Below, in pieces: positions 38,064-48,564 of a stretch of 64,000 nt of DNA. The position numbers and the translations under genes are program-made. Under the pieces are notes generated by a model. The model did not search any database. It was not told the origin of the DNA and saw only the letters and a list, made by a program, of their open reading frames with translations. The stretch is from Candidatus Paceibacter sp. Lineage in GTDB: Bacteria; Patescibacteria; ABY1; S139-126. Position 1 is the first letter of the stretch, and the number at the start of each line of letters is the position of its first letter. The DNA is taken from positions 205,572-269,571 of the forward strand of contig DYGA01000001.1 of the NCBI GenBank assembly GCA_020724865.1. The letters run 5' to 3'.

Positions 38064-41000
38064 ATGTCTGTAAAAACTCCATTATTAAAAGAAAGAAAAT
38101 ATTTTACTAAATATAAACAGGTATTAAAACTCCCTGATTTAATTGAAGTGCAGAAACAATCATACCGTTGGTTTTTTGATGAAGGTTTAAAAGAGCTTTT
38201 TTCTGAAATTAATCCAATTAAAGATTTTATCGGTAGAGATTTGGAACTTTATTTTACAGATTATTATTTAGATGATCCTAAGTTTGACGAGCAAACTGCC
38301 AAGGAAAAAAATGTAACTTATGAATCTCCTCTTCGAACCCAAGTGCGATTAGTCAATAAAAGAACTGGTGAAACCAAGGAACAGGAAATATATCTTGGTG
38401 ATTTCCCTTTGATGACTGATCGTGGAACTTTTATTATTAATGGCATTGAAAGAGTAGTTGTTTCCCAACTGATTAGAAGTGCTGGTGTTTTTTTTACAAC
38501 TAATGTGATACGTAGTCGCAAATATTATGGAGCAAAAATTATTCCTAATCGCGGGGCTTGGTTGGAAATTGAAACAGATATTAACGATGTTTTATATGTT
38601 AAGATTGATCGCAAAAGAAAAGTGCCAATCACTGCGCTGCTTCGAGCTTTTGGTTTTGGTACAGACGAAGAAATTATCAATTTATTTAAAGATGTAGATA
38701 ATGACCCTCATCATCAGTTTATTAAATCTACTTTAGAGAAAGATATAACCAAAAATGAAGATGAAGGTTTAATCGAAGTTTATAAACGCATTCGTCCCGG
38801 TGATTTGGCGACCGCTGAAAATGCCAAAAGTTTGATTCATGCTATGTTTTTTAGATTTGATCGTTATGACTTTGGTCGAGTTGGTAGATATAAGTTGAAT
38901 CAACGTTTCAATATGCAGGTTGATAATACTCCTGAAAATCGTGTTTTAAGACGCGAAGATTTGATCATGATTATTAAAGAAATAATTAGATTAAATATTT
39001 TACAAGAGCCGGCTGATGATATTGATCATTTGGGTAATCGTCGGGTTAGAGCTGTTGGTGAATTGATACAAAATAAATTTAGGGTTGGCATGACTCGTAT
39101 GGAACGTATTGTTAGAGATAGAATGTCAACTTTGGATATCAATACTTTAACACCAAATCAGTTAATAAATGCTCGACCTTTAATTGGCGCGATTAAAGAA
39201 TTTTTCATGTCTTCTCAATTATCTCAGTTTATGGATCAGACAAATCCATTAGCTGAATTGGAACATAAAAGACGTTTGTCTGCTATGGGTCCAGGTGGAC
39301 TTTCTCGAGAAAGAGCTGGTTTTGAAGTTAGAGATGTTCATCAAACTCATTATGGTAGAATTTGTCCAATTGCTACTCCTGAAGGTCCAAACATTGGTTT
39401 AGTTGGTCACTTAGCAAGTTATGCTCGAGTAAATGAATTTGGCTTTATTGAAACACCTTATCGTAAGATTATAAAAGAGGTAATTAATGATCCTAAATAT
39501 ACGATTAATGAAATTGTGAGAGAGGATATTGTTGATCCAAAAACCAATAAAGTTATTTTGAAAAAAGGAGATAAAATTACCAAAGAGTCAGCTCAAATTT
39601 TAGCTAAAAGTGGAGTTAAAAAAGTATTGATTAAACCCAGGGTAACTGATGAAATTGAATATTTTGATGCTTTTTCTGAGGATCGTATAACTACAGTTCC
39701 GGCAACTGTTAAAACGGATAGTAATGGATATTTTATTGATCAATGGGTTGAGGCCAGAGTTGGTCAAAAACCGACTATAGTTGAAGCAGATGCCGTTGAT
39801 TATATGGATGTATCCCCCAAACAAATTTTATCAGTATCTACTTCTCTTATTCCTTTTGTTGAGCATGATGATGCGGTTAGAGCATTGATGGGTACAAATA
39901 TGCAACGGCAAGCCGTTTCAGTTGTCAAACCAGAAGCGCCAATAGTAGGCACCGGCGTTGAGCGTCGTGCCGCCAATGATTCAGGTCATACTATTATTTC
40001 CGAAGAAGATGGAGAAGTAGTTGAAGTTGATGCTCAGCACATTGTGGTAAAAAATAAATCGGGTAAAAATAAAGAGTATCGCTTGGGTAAGTTTTTACGC
40101 TCCAATGCTTCAACTTGTATGAATCAAATAGTTACCGTTGATTTAGGACAAAAGGTGAAAGCCGGCGACGTTTTAGCCGATGGACCGGCAACCCAAGGTG
40201 GCGAATTAGCATTAGGACAAAATATGCTGGTGGCTTTTATGACTTGGGAAGGCGGTAACTATGAAGATGCTGTATTAATTTCAGAAAAAGTAGTACGAGA
40301 TGATCGTTACAGTTCAATTCATATTACTGATTATACAATTGATGTCCGTGATACCAAATTAGGTCCTGAAGTTATTACTCGTGACATACCAAATGTTGGT
40401 GATGAAAAATTAAAAGATCTTGATGAGGATGGTATTATCCGTATTGGTGCCGAGGTGTCCTCGGGTGATATATTAGTTGGAAAAATTACCCCTAAAGGTG
40501 AAACAGAACTTTCTGCTGAAGAGAAATTATTGCGAGCAATTTTTGGTGAGAAAGCCAAAGATGTTAGAGATTCTTCTTTATATTTAGAGCATGGTGAACA
40601 TGGTAAAGTTGTTGATATTAAAGTATTTTCTCGAGAGAATGGAGATAAATTACCTGCTGGTGTTATTAAAACTATTCAGGTTTCAGTCGCTTCGTTACGT
40701 AAAGTACAAGTTGGCGATAAAATGGCTGGACGGCATGGAAACAAGGGCGTGATTTCTCGCATTGTTCCGGTAGAGGATATGCCATTTTTACCGGATGGTA
40801 CCCCGATAGATATTATGTTGAATCCTTTAGGTATTGTGTCTCGTATGAATTTAGGACAATTACTTGAAGTTCATCTTGGTTATGCTGCTTATAAGTTGGG
40901 TTATAATGTTGCTTCGCCTTCATTGGACGGTGTAACTATTGAAGAAATTAAATCTGAGTTAGCCAAAGCCGGTTTACCTGAAGACGGAAAGATTCAGTTA

Positions 41001-41447
41001 TATGATGGACGTACTGGTCGACCATTTCAGAATAAAACTACTGTGGGCATAATGTATATGTTAAAACTAAACCATTTGGTTGAAGATAAAATTCATCAAC
41101 GTTCAATTGGCCCTTATTCATTGGTTACCCAGCAACCTTTGGGCGGCAAGGCTCAATTTGGTGGACAACGTTTTGGTGAAATGGAGGTTTGGGCTTTGGA
41201 AGCTTATGGCGCTGCTTACAGTTTACAAGAAATGTTAACTATAAAATCTGATGATGTGCCGGGTAGAAGCAAGGCTTATGAGTCAATTATTAAGGGAGAG
41301 CCAATTGAAAAATTAAATATACCAGAATCATTTAATGTATTAGTCAGAGAACTGAAAGGTTTAGGTTTGGAAGTTGAATTGTTGAAAGATGGCCGAGTAG
41401 TTCAAACTAACAGTGAAACCGAAGATAAAAAGGTTAGAAAAAAGTAA
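38064..41447 (+). CDS. rpoB: RNA polymerase subunit beta
   Basis: 1127 residues, a compact beta subunit with few lineage inserts. Conserved parts are complete: the rifampicin region SQLSQFMDQTNPLAELEHKRRLSAMGPGG with the usual Asp, His and Ser, then ERAGFEVRDVHQTHYGRICPIATPEGPNIGL, GDKMAGRHGNKGV and GGKAQFGGQRFGEMEVWALEAYGA at the end. It forms one side of the catalytic cleft. It is the first gene of the rpoBC operon. The start is supported by AAAGGAG eight bases upstream, one of few good sites in the window. No ribosomal protein L7/L12 gene lies upstream. Confidence 0.98.
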   Translation: MSVKTPLLKERKYFTKYKQVLKLPDLIEVQKQSYRWFFDEGLKELFSEINPIKDFIGRDLELYFTDYYLDDPKFDEQTAKEKNVTYESPLRTQVRLVNKRTGETKEQEIYLGDFPLMTDRGTFIINGIERVVVSQLIRSAGVFFTTNVIRSRKYYGAKIIPNRGAWLEIETDINDVLYVKIDRKRKVPITALLRAFGFGTDEEIINLFKDVDNDPHHQFIKSTLEKDITKNEDEGLIEVYKRIRPGDLATAENAKSLIHAMFFRFDRYDFGRVGRYKLNQRFNMQVDNTPENRVLRREDLIMIIKEIIRLNILQEPADDIDHLGNRRVRAVGELIQNKFRVGMTRMERIVRDRMSTLDINTLTPNQLINARPLIGAIKEFFMSSQLSQFMDQTNPLAELEHKRRLSAMGPGGLSRERAGFEVRDVHQTHYGRICPIATPEGPNIGLVGHLASYARVNEFGFIETPYRKIIKEVINDPKYTINEIVREDIVDPKTNKVILKKGDKITKESAQILAKSGVKKVLIKPRVTDEIEYFDAFSEDRITTVPATVKTDSNGYFIDQWVEARVGQKPTIVEADAVDYMDVSPKQILSVSTSLIPFVEHDDAVRALMGTNMQRQAVSVVKPEAPIVGTGVERRAANDSGHTIISEEDGEVVEVDAQHIVVKNKSGKNKEYRLGKFLRSNASTCMNQIVTVDLGQKVKAGDVLADGPATQGGELALGQNMLVAFMTWEGGNYEDAVLISEKVVRDDRYSSIHITDYTIDVRDTKLGPEVITRDIPNVGDEKLKDLDEDGIIRIGAEVSSGDILVGKITPKGETELSAEEKLLRAIFGEKAKDVRDSSLYLEHGEHGKVVDIKVFSRENGDKLPAGVIKTIQVSVASLRKVQVGDKMAGRHGNKGVISRIVPVEDMPFLPDGTPIDIMLNPLGIVSRMNLGQLLEVHLGYAAYKLGYNVASPSLDGVTIEEIKSELAKAGLPEDGKIQLYDGRTGRPFQNKTTVGIMYMLKLNHLVEDKIHQRSIGPYSLVTQQPLGGKAQFGGQRFGEMEVWALEAYGAAYSLQEMLTIKSDDVPGRSKAYESIIKGEPIEKLNIPESFNVLVRELKGLGLEVELLKDGRVVQTNSETEDKKVRKK

Positions 41448-41465
41448 AGTTACTAAAAAATATTT

Positions 41466-44400
41466 ATGTCACATCCCTCAACAACTAAAACAATTTCAAC
41501 TCTTTTTCATGAAGGTGGCAAGGAATTGGAATTCAATGCTATAAGGCTGAAGCTAGCTTCGCCCGATGATATACATCGTTGGTCAAAAGGAGAAGTTACT
41601 AAACCGGAGACAATTAATTATCGTACACAAAAGCCAGAAAAAGATGGTTTATTTTGTGAAAGAATTTTTGGTCCCACTAAAGATTGGGAATGTTATTGTG
41701 GTAAATACAAAAAAATTAGATATAAAGGAATAGTTTGTGATAAGTGTGGCGTGGAAGTTACTAGAAGTTTTGTTCGTCGAGAAAGAATGGGGCATATTGA
41801 TTTAGCAGCGCCAGTAGCGCATATCTGGTTTTTACGGGGCATTCCTTCCCGAATTGGTTTGATGCTTGATATGTCAGCTCAAGAGTTGGAAAAAGTAGTT
41901 TACTTTGCCAATTTTATTATTACTGATGTTGATGAATCTCAAAAATCCCAGTTATTGGAACAAATTGGTAATGAATTAAAAGGTAAACAAAAGAGTATTG
42001 AAGCTGAAACTAGGCAGGCTCTTGAAAATTTAAATAAGGAAAAAGCCAAAGCTTTTGCGGATATAAATAAAGAAACTATTAAATATAAAAAATTAGTAGA
42101 AGATTTTTCCAACAGAGAAGCTTTGATTTTGGAAAATAAAAATAAAAAATTAAAAGAGTTGGAAAAAGCTGTTAAAATTGCCCGTCGGGAATTAGAAGAA
42201 CTAACAGTGAAAAAGGTGATATCCGAGCATACTTATCAAGATTTGTCTTTAAAGTACGGTCATATTTTTGAAGCTTATATTGGTGCTGAAGCGATACGTA
42301 AAATTTTAAGCACCATTGATTTGTCCGCAATGGCTAAACAGTTGGAAACTGAAGTTATTGAAGCTCATGGGGCAAAAAGAAAAAAAATTTATCGCCGCTT
42401 ACAATTGGTTAAAAGTTTAATCCGTAATAATATTCGTCCGGAAGATATGATATTGACCGTTATTCCGGTAATTCCTCCTGATCTTAGGCCAATGGTACCT
42501 TTGGACGGCGGACGTTTTGCTACTTCTGATTTAAATGATTTATATCGTCGGGTAATTAATCGTAACAACCGGTTAAAAAGATTGATTGATTTGAATGCTC
42601 CAGAAGTAATTCAAAGAAATGAAAAAAGAATGTTACAGGAAGCTGTTGATGCTTTGATTGATAATTCCGCTAGACACGGTAAAACTGTCACCGCTTCTAC
42701 TGGGCAAAAACGTCAGTTAAAATCCATCGCTGATATGTTAAAGGGTAAGCAAGGACGTTTCCGTCAAAATTTACTTGGTAAAAGAGTTGATTATTCCGGT
42801 CGTAGCGTAATTGTGGCTGGCCCTCATTTAAAGATGCATCAATGCGGTATTCCTAAAATGATGGCTTTGGAATTATTTAAACCTTTTGTCATATCTAAAT
42901 TAATTCAAGCTGAATATGTCCATAATGTACGGAGTGCCAATAGATATATTGAAGCTGGGCATCCCGAAGTTTGGGATATATTAGAAAATATTACTAACAA
43001 CAGTCACGTAATGTTGAATCGTGCGCCTACTTTACATCGGTTAGGTATTCAAGCTTTCCAACCAGTTTTAATTGAAGGTAAAGCCATACAACTTCATCCT
43101 TTAGTTTGCACAGCGTTCAATGCTGACTTTGACGGCGATCAAATGGCTGTGCATGTGCCTTTGACGGAAGAGGCAAAACAAGAAGCCGCTGAAATTATGT
43201 TGTCAGCGAAGAATTTATTAAAACCAGCGACCGGTGACCCAGTAGTTACCCCTAATCAAGATATTGTTTGGGGTGCATATTATATGACTTATATAAACCC
43301 TTATGAGGATGAGAAAAAAATAAAATATTATGCCTCTTTTACTGAAGCGAAAATGGCTTATGATTCTGATAAAATAAATTTACGCGATGCTATAAAAGTT
43401 AAGATTGATAATAAATTTGTTATCACTTCGGTTGGCAGAATTTTGTTTAATGAAGTAATGCCCGAAGGATTTACTTTTATTAATCAGTTGGTTGATAAAA
43501 AAGTTATTCGAGGTATTGTTAGTGATATTATTGATAATTATGGTTTTACAGTAGCGGCTAAGACTTTTGATGATATTAAAGATTTAGCATTCAATTATAT
43601 TACTCAATCCGGTTGGTCTTGGGGAATGGATGATTTACAAGTATCTGAAGAAAAAAATAAAATAATAACTGAAGCTGAAGAAAAAGTTAAACAAATTTTT
43701 TCTCAATATGAGCAAGGTTTATTGACTAATGAGGAACGTAGACAAAAAGTTATTGATGTTTGGACAGATGTAAAAAATAAAGTTACTGCTGAAGGGAAAA
43801 AGGTGATTGATAAAAATGGCCCAGTAAGTTCTATGATTGAATCAGGCGCTCGAGGTTCCTGGGGGCAGTTAACGCAAATTATTGGTATGAAAGGTTTAGT
43901 TATCAATCCGGCCGGTGATATTATTGAATTGCCAGTTAAATCAAACTTCAAAGAAGGTTTTGATGTTTTGGAATATTTTATTTCTACGCATGGCGCTCGC
44001 AAAGGATTATCTGATACTGCTTTAAGAACAGCTAATGCTGGTTATTTAACTAGAAGATTGATTGATGTTGCTCAAGATATTGTTGTTCAAGAAGAAGATT
44101 GTGGTGATGAAGAAGGGACTTTGCTTACCAAGGCTGATTCGGAAAATATGGGTGAAAATATTGCCAATCGTTTATTTGGCAGAGTCGTTTTAGAAAATAT
44201 TAAAGATAAAGACGGTAAGATAATAGTTAAAAAAGGAGAAGCGGTTGGTAAAGCTCAGGTGAAAAAAATTCTCGATTTAAATCTTGAACAAATTAAAATC
44301 AGATCAGTTTATAGTTGTCGTTCTTTACATGGTATTTGTGCTAAATGTTATGGGTTTGACTTGGCTTATAATGAACCAGTTAAAATCGGAACTGCCGTAG

Positions 44401-45380
44401 GTATTATGGCTGCTCAATCAATTGGTGAGCCTGGTACGCAGCTTACTATGCGCACTTTTCATACCGGTGGTGTAGCTGGCGAATCTGATGTAACTCAAGG
44501 ATTGCCCAGAGTCGAAGAAATTTTTGAAGCCAGAAGCCCTAAAAAGAAAGCTTTCATGTGCGATGTTAGGGGTAAGGTTTCGATAGAAAGGCAACCCAAA
44601 CAAAAAATAGTTAGAGTTTCTTTTGATGAGCCGCAAGTTATTACCTATAAACTGGATGATTTTCAGAATATTAAATTGCGAGTAAAAGATAAAGATGAGG
44701 TAGCAGCTGGTGATACTATTTTAGTGAGTAGTGACCGTAAAATAAAAGCAGATTTTTCCGGTCATGTTAAAGTTACCAAAGATGAAGTTATTTTAGTTGG
44801 TGATAAGGGCAGTGTTAAAGAATGGATTATACCAAACGCTTATAATTTGGTAATTGAAGATGGTCAGTTGATAAATGTTGGCGATCCTATCACTGAAGGA
44901 TCACTTGATTTACATGATTTGTATCGTTTAAAAGGAAAAGAAGCTGTGCAAAAATATATTTTAAAAGAAATACAATTTATTTATACTTCTCAAGGGCAGA
45001 ATTTGAATGATAAACATATTGAAATAATTATTCGTCAGATGTTTTCTCGAATTATGGTTAAAGATCCCGGTGATACCAATTTATTAACAGGTGAAATAGT
45101 TGAAAGTTGGGTGTTTAGACAAGCCAATGAAAGTTTGAAAAAAGGAAAAACTCCAGCTAAAGGTGAAGAACTATTGCTTGGTATTACAAAATCCTCATTG
45201 ACGGTTGAATCTTGGTTATCAGCTGCTTCTTTTCAAGAAACTGCCAGAGTATTGATTAATGCAGCTGTTACTGGACAAGTTGATTATTTGCGAGGACTTA
45301 AAGAAAATGTGATTATTGGTCGCTTGATTCCAGCTGGGACTGGTTTTGGTAAATATCAAAAACCCAAGCGTATAGAGTAA
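41466..45380 (+). CDS. rpoC: RNA polymerase subunit beta'
   Basis: 1304 residues. The N-terminal zinc site CYCGKYKKIRYKGIVCDKCG, the catalytic loop NADFDGDQMAVH, the second zinc site (CGDEEG, CRSLHGICAKCYG) and the trigger loop region AAQSIGEPGTQLTMRTFHTGGVA are all present. A helical stretch at about 150-260 (LEQIGNELKGKQKSIEAETRQAL and on) is an insert of coiled-coil type inside the N-terminal part, seen in many non-proteobacterial subunits. It begins 18 bases after rpoB without a ribosome-binding site and ends at a strong terminator. Confidence 0.98.
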   Translation: MSHPSTTKTISTLFHEGGKELEFNAIRLKLASPDDIHRWSKGEVTKPETINYRTQKPEKDGLFCERIFGPTKDWECYCGKYKKIRYKGIVCDKCGVEVTRSFVRRERMGHIDLAAPVAHIWFLRGIPSRIGLMLDMSAQELEKVVYFANFIITDVDESQKSQLLEQIGNELKGKQKSIEAETRQALENLNKEKAKAFADINKETIKYKKLVEDFSNREALILENKNKKLKELEKAVKIARRELEELTVKKVISEHTYQDLSLKYGHIFEAYIGAEAIRKILSTIDLSAMAKQLETEVIEAHGAKRKKIYRRLQLVKSLIRNNIRPEDMILTVIPVIPPDLRPMVPLDGGRFATSDLNDLYRRVINRNNRLKRLIDLNAPEVIQRNEKRMLQEAVDALIDNSARHGKTVTASTGQKRQLKSIADMLKGKQGRFRQNLLGKRVDYSGRSVIVAGPHLKMHQCGIPKMMALELFKPFVISKLIQAEYVHNVRSANRYIEAGHPEVWDILENITNNSHVMLNRAPTLHRLGIQAFQPVLIEGKAIQLHPLVCTAFNADFDGDQMAVHVPLTEEAKQEAAEIMLSAKNLLKPATGDPVVTPNQDIVWGAYYMTYINPYEDEKKIKYYASFTEAKMAYDSDKINLRDAIKVKIDNKFVITSVGRILFNEVMPEGFTFINQLVDKKVIRGIVSDIIDNYGFTVAAKTFDDIKDLAFNYITQSGWSWGMDDLQVSEEKNKIITEAEEKVKQIFSQYEQGLLTNEERRQKVIDVWTDVKNKVTAEGKKVIDKNGPVSSMIESGARGSWGQLTQIIGMKGLVINPAGDIIELPVKSNFKEGFDVLEYFISTHGARKGLSDTALRTANAGYLTRRLIDVAQDIVVQEEDCGDEEGTLLTKADSENMGENIANRLFGRVVLENIKDKDGKIIVKKGEAVGKAQVKKILDLNLEQIKIRSVYSCRSLHGICAKCYGFDLAYNEPVKIGTAVGIMAAQSIGEPGTQLTMRTFHTGGVAGESDVTQGLPRVEEIFEARSPKKKAFMCDVRGKVSIERQPKQKIVRVSFDEPQVITYKLDDFQNIKLRVKDKDEVAAGDTILVSSDRKIKADFSGHVKVTKDEVILVGDKGSVKEWIIPNAYNLVIEDGQLINVGDPITEGSLDLHDLYRLKGKEAVQKYILKEIQFIYTSQGQNLNDKHIEIIIRQMFSRIMVKDPGDTNLLTGEIVESWVFRQANESLKKGKTPAKGEELLLGITKSSLTVESWLSAASFQETARVLINAAVTGQVDYLRGLKENVIIGRLIPAGTGFGKYQKPKRIE

Positions 45381-45405
45381 TTTTGATTTTGATCTTTTTA
45401 GATAT

Positions 45406-45443
45406 AAAAAATAATCCCGCCCAAAATGGCGGGATTATTTTTA
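45406..45443. terminator. Bidirectional terminator between rpoC and trpS
   Basis: Perfect 15-bp arms AAAAATAATCCCGCC / GGCGGGATTATTTTT with a 6-base loop, between convergent genes. Confidence 0.92.
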
Positions 45444-45455
45444 TATAAATAAATT

Positions 45456-46436
45456 TTATATGAAACCAACCAATTTTTTAATTTCTATTAAATTTTTACT
45501 AGCAATTTCTCTAGCTTTTTCGGCACCGATTTTTAAAATTGTTTTAACGGCTTGGTCAGAAATATTGTTATAATTATTTTGTATTGGTTTGAGAGTTTGG
45601 TTGATGGCATCACTTACAGCTGTTTTTAAATCAGAATATTTTAATTTTCCTTGTTTATATTCTTTTTGTAAATTTTGGTAGGTTTCTTTTTGTTCCAAGT
45701 AATCCAATAGATCAAAAAGATTTTTTACGCCGGGTGACATCTTATTTTCTTGCGGGCCCATATCGGTTACTGCCCGCGCAACCTTTTTTATCACTATATT
45801 AGGTTCGTCTAGTAGGGAAATATAATTTGCCTCCCCTAGCTCTTTACTCATCTTTTTATCTGGGTTTTGTAAGGACATTATTTTTTTAGCGGGAGTAATT
45901 AGAGCTTGTGGCTCAATAAAAAATTGCCCGTAGCGTTGATTAAATTTTCTAGCAATCAACCTTGTAAGTTCTAAATGTTGTAATTGATCTTCTCCAACTG
46001 GGACTGCTTGCGCTTGATACAGTAATATATCGGCCGCCATTAGAGCTGGGTAATCAAACAAACCCATATTTACATTTTGTTTGTGTGTTTTAGCTTTATC
46101 TTTATATTGAGTCATGCGTTCCATTTCTGCCACTGGTACAAGACAATTAAAAATCCATGCCAGCTCGGTGTGTTCTGGCACCTGCGATTGAACAAATAGC
46201 GTTGCTATATCTGGATTTATTCCTAAGGCCAATAATATTTTAGCTGTAATAATAGTATTTTGTTTTAAGATTTTTGGCTCAATAGCAATGGTAATAGCAT
46301 GGTAGTCAACTACCGAATAAATTCCTTGATAGCTGGTTTGTAGTTCTACCCAATTTTTTAATGCCCCCAAGTAATTACCCAGATGAGGAATGCCGGTTGG
46401 TTTAATGCCGGAAAAGAGTGTTTTTGTTTGTTTCAT
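45456..46436 (-). CDS. trpS: Tryptophan-tRNA ligase
   Basis: 326 residues, usual bacterial length (about 330). Class I signatures: FSGIKPTGIPHLGNYLGAL (HIGH box as PHLGN) and NPDKKMSKELGE (KMSKS box as KMSKE). DYHAITIA, AADILLYQAQAVPVGEDQLQHLELTRLIARKFN are conserved substrate-site segments. It charges tRNA-Trp. It is transcribed away from ribonuclease J with a terminator between them, so it has its own promoter. Confidence 0.97.
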   Translation of the reverse strand: MKQTKTLFSGIKPTGIPHLGNYLGALKNWVELQTSYQGIYSVVDYHAITIAIEPKILKQNTIITAKILLALGINPDIATLFVQSQVPEHTELAWIFNCLVPVAEMERMTQYKDKAKTHKQNVNMGLFDYPALMAADILLYQAQAVPVGEDQLQHLELTRLIARKFNQRYGQFFIEPQALITPAKKIMSLQNPDKKMSKELGEANYISLLDEPNIVIKKVARAVTDMGPQENKMSPGVKNLFDLLDYLEQKETYQNLQKEYKQGKLKYSDLKTAVSDAINQTLKPIQNNYNNISDQAVKTILKIGAEKAREIASKNLIEIKKLVGFI

Positions 46437-46473
46437 AAAGACAACTTAACATTTTTTATAATTTTTTTCAAAC

Positions 46474-46506
46474 AAAAAATAACTCGATATAGTCGAGTTA
46501 TTTTTC
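46474..46506 (-). terminator. Terminator after ribonuclease J
   Basis: Perfect 13-bp arms AAAAATAACTCGA / TCGAGTTATTTTT, 5-base loop, directly after the minus-strand stop. Confidence 0.9.
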
Positions 46507-46509
46507 TAT

Positions 46510-48366
46510 TTAAACCTCAATGATGACTGGCAAAATTAGAGGTCTTCTTTCAGTTTTTTGGAATAAGAATTTACCCAAATCATTTCTTAGTTTTTCTTTG
46601 AGGAAGCTTTGATTGGCACTGGTTCGGGGGTCTTTGTCTTTTAAAATTTCTTTGGCTTTTTTGCGGGTGTCTTCAACCAATTTTTTATTTTCTTTCATAT
46701 AGATAAAACCTCTAGAAATAATGTCGGGATTGCCAATTAGTCCACCAGTTTTACTATCAACCGTAGCAATTATTACCAGCATACCTTCGCCGGCCATTAC
46801 TTGACGGTCTCTAAGAACTACATTGGAAATATCGCCAACTCCTAGTCCGTCTACAAATACATAATCTGTATTGATAGTGCCATGAATAATATTTGGTTTA
46901 TTATTGTAAAGTTCAAAAATTGAACCATTATCAAGGACAAAAACTTTATTTTGAGCAAAACCTTCTTGATATGCCAATTTAGCCGCTTCTTTTAAAAAGT
47001 AATGATTAGCATAAACTGGTAAAAAGTAATCAGGTTTTATTTCCCGGAGCATTTCTTTGATATCTGGTATGGAACTATGTCCAGAGGAGTGAACATCCAT
47101 AATATCAGAGTGGATTACATTGTCACTTAAACGATATAGGTTGTCTTTTAATCTTTGGATTGATCTTTCGTTGCCAGGAATAACTGATGAAGAGAAAACT
47201 ATGGTATCTGTTTTTTGGATTTTAATATATTTATGTGAGCCTTGGATAATACGATGTAAAACAGCTTGGCTTTCGCCTTGAGCCCCAGTACAAATAACAA
47301 CAATTTTTTTATCCGGATAATCAGCTATACGATCTATTGTTATCAGTGTATCTTTTTTGATTTTTATATAACCCAATTCTTTGGCAACTTCAACATTTAA
47401 ACGCATACTATAACCATCCAGAGCAACTTTTTTCCCAATTTTTTCTGCATATTCCAAAATTTCTTTAATGCGTTGAATTTGTGAGGAAAAAGTAGCAATA
47501 ATTGTTCTACCCTTAGCTTCGGAAATTATTTTTTGTAGGTTTTCATGCATTAATTTTTCTGAAATTCTTTGTTTTTGCGTAGTGGAACCTAAGCTTTCTA
47601 ACATCAGAATTGATGGCCTTTTTACTTTAGCCAGATGATGATAGGTAATTGGTTGACCGCGCATCGGATCTTTTTCCAAAGCCCAATCGCCAGGATGAAT
47701 CACAGTGCCTTGAGGCGTTTCTAAAGTTATTCCCATAGCGTCCATAATAGAATGTTCCACTTGAAAAAAACCGACACGAAAACCGCCTAAAGTAATTTTT
47801 TGTTCAAGATTTTTTATGGCTAATGTTTTTAGTTTTTGAGAGGAACCTTTTTTATAATCTTCTTGTCTATGTTTAACTAGAGCCAAGGTCAAATCCCGAC
47901 CAATAATTAAAGGATTACCCAGTTTTTCTAATAAAATTGGGGCTGCACCAATATGATCTAAATGTCCATGACTAAATATTACTGCTCGAATATTTTTTTC
48001 TTTGCCTTTTAAATAAGAAATGTTGGGAATAATATAATCAATCCCTGGCATGTCTTCTTCTGGAAATTGTAATCCCATATCCAAAATAACAATATCTTGA
48101 CCATATTCAAATACAGTCATATTTCGGCCCACTTCTTCTTGACCGCCCAAAGGTATAATACGTAATTTTTTTTCTGATTTAACAAGCTTAGTATCAAGAA
48201 TTTTAGTTGGTTTTTTGCTGGCGGCAGCAGTCAATGGTTTGTCATAATGTTTATGACGGTTAAATGATTTTCGCTTGGTTCGATTTTGGTTGTTTTGTTT
48301 TTTTTGTTTTTTAGCCGAACTGGCAAGTAAATTGCTAGTGGTATCAGCTAGTGCATTCGCATTCAT
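46510..48366 (-). CDS. rnj: Ribonuclease J
   Basis: 618 residues. A basic, Asn/Lys-rich extension of about 65 residues precedes the usual start KLRIIPLGGQEEVGRNMTVFEY. The metallo-beta-lactamase motif is intact: FSHGHLDHIGAAP, later HSIMDAMG, HPGDWAL. The beta-CASP part (ATFSSQIQRIKEIL, CTGAQGESQAVLHRI, SSSVIPGNERSI, DVHSSGHSS) and the C-terminal domain follow. It acts as endonuclease and 5'-3' exonuclease in RNA decay and maturation, and is the main such enzyme in bacteria without RNase E. It follows tRNA-Leu on the same strand. Confidence 0.95.
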   Translation of the reverse strand: MNANALADTTSNLLASSAKKQKKQNNQNRTKRKSFNRHKHYDKPLTAAASKKPTKILDTKLVKSEKKLRIIPLGGQEEVGRNMTVFEYGQDIVILDMGLQFPEEDMPGIDYIIPNISYLKGKEKNIRAVIFSHGHLDHIGAAPILLEKLGNPLIIGRDLTLALVKHRQEDYKKGSSQKLKTLAIKNLEQKITLGGFRVGFFQVEHSIMDAMGITLETPQGTVIHPGDWALEKDPMRGQPITYHHLAKVKRPSILMLESLGSTTQKQRISEKLMHENLQKIISEAKGRTIIATFSSQIQRIKEILEYAEKIGKKVALDGYSMRLNVEVAKELGYIKIKKDTLITIDRIADYPDKKIVVICTGAQGESQAVLHRIIQGSHKYIKIQKTDTIVFSSSVIPGNERSIQRLKDNLYRLSDNVIHSDIMDVHSSGHSSIPDIKEMLREIKPDYFLPVYANHYFLKEAAKLAYQEGFAQNKVFVLDNGSIFELYNNKPNIIHGTINTDYVFVDGLGVGDISNVVLRDRQVMAGEGMLVIIATVDSKTGGLIGNPDIISRGFIYMKENKKLVEDTRKKAKEILKDKDPRTSANQSFLKEKLRNDLGKFLFQKTERRPLILPVIIEV

Positions 48367-48454
48367 AAATTTTTTAATTTAAATTAATTATTATTAGTTA
48401 ATTTTATTTATTTTTAAATAATTTAGTTTATTTAATATATTTAAAAATGATTAT

Positions 48455-48541
48455 TGGTGGGCACGAGAGGAGTCGAACCTCCAAGGGATTTCTCCCACTA
48501 GCTCCTGAAGCTAGCGTGTCTGCCAATTCCACCACGTGCCC
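48455..48541 (-). tRNA. tRNA-Leu (anticodon CAG)
   Basis: Class II tRNA with acceptor GGGCACG/CGTGCCC, discriminator A, encoded CCA and a long variable arm (GGGAGAAATCCC). The loop TTCAGGA gives CAG. Confidence 0.95.
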
Positions 48542-48564
48542 CTTAAATAAATTAAATAAGTATT

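Noticed and set aside
46510..48366. Ribonuclease J gene starting at a later Met to drop the basic tail
   Set aside because: No in-frame Met lies between the tail and the conserved KLRIIPLGG start, so the extension appears genuine.
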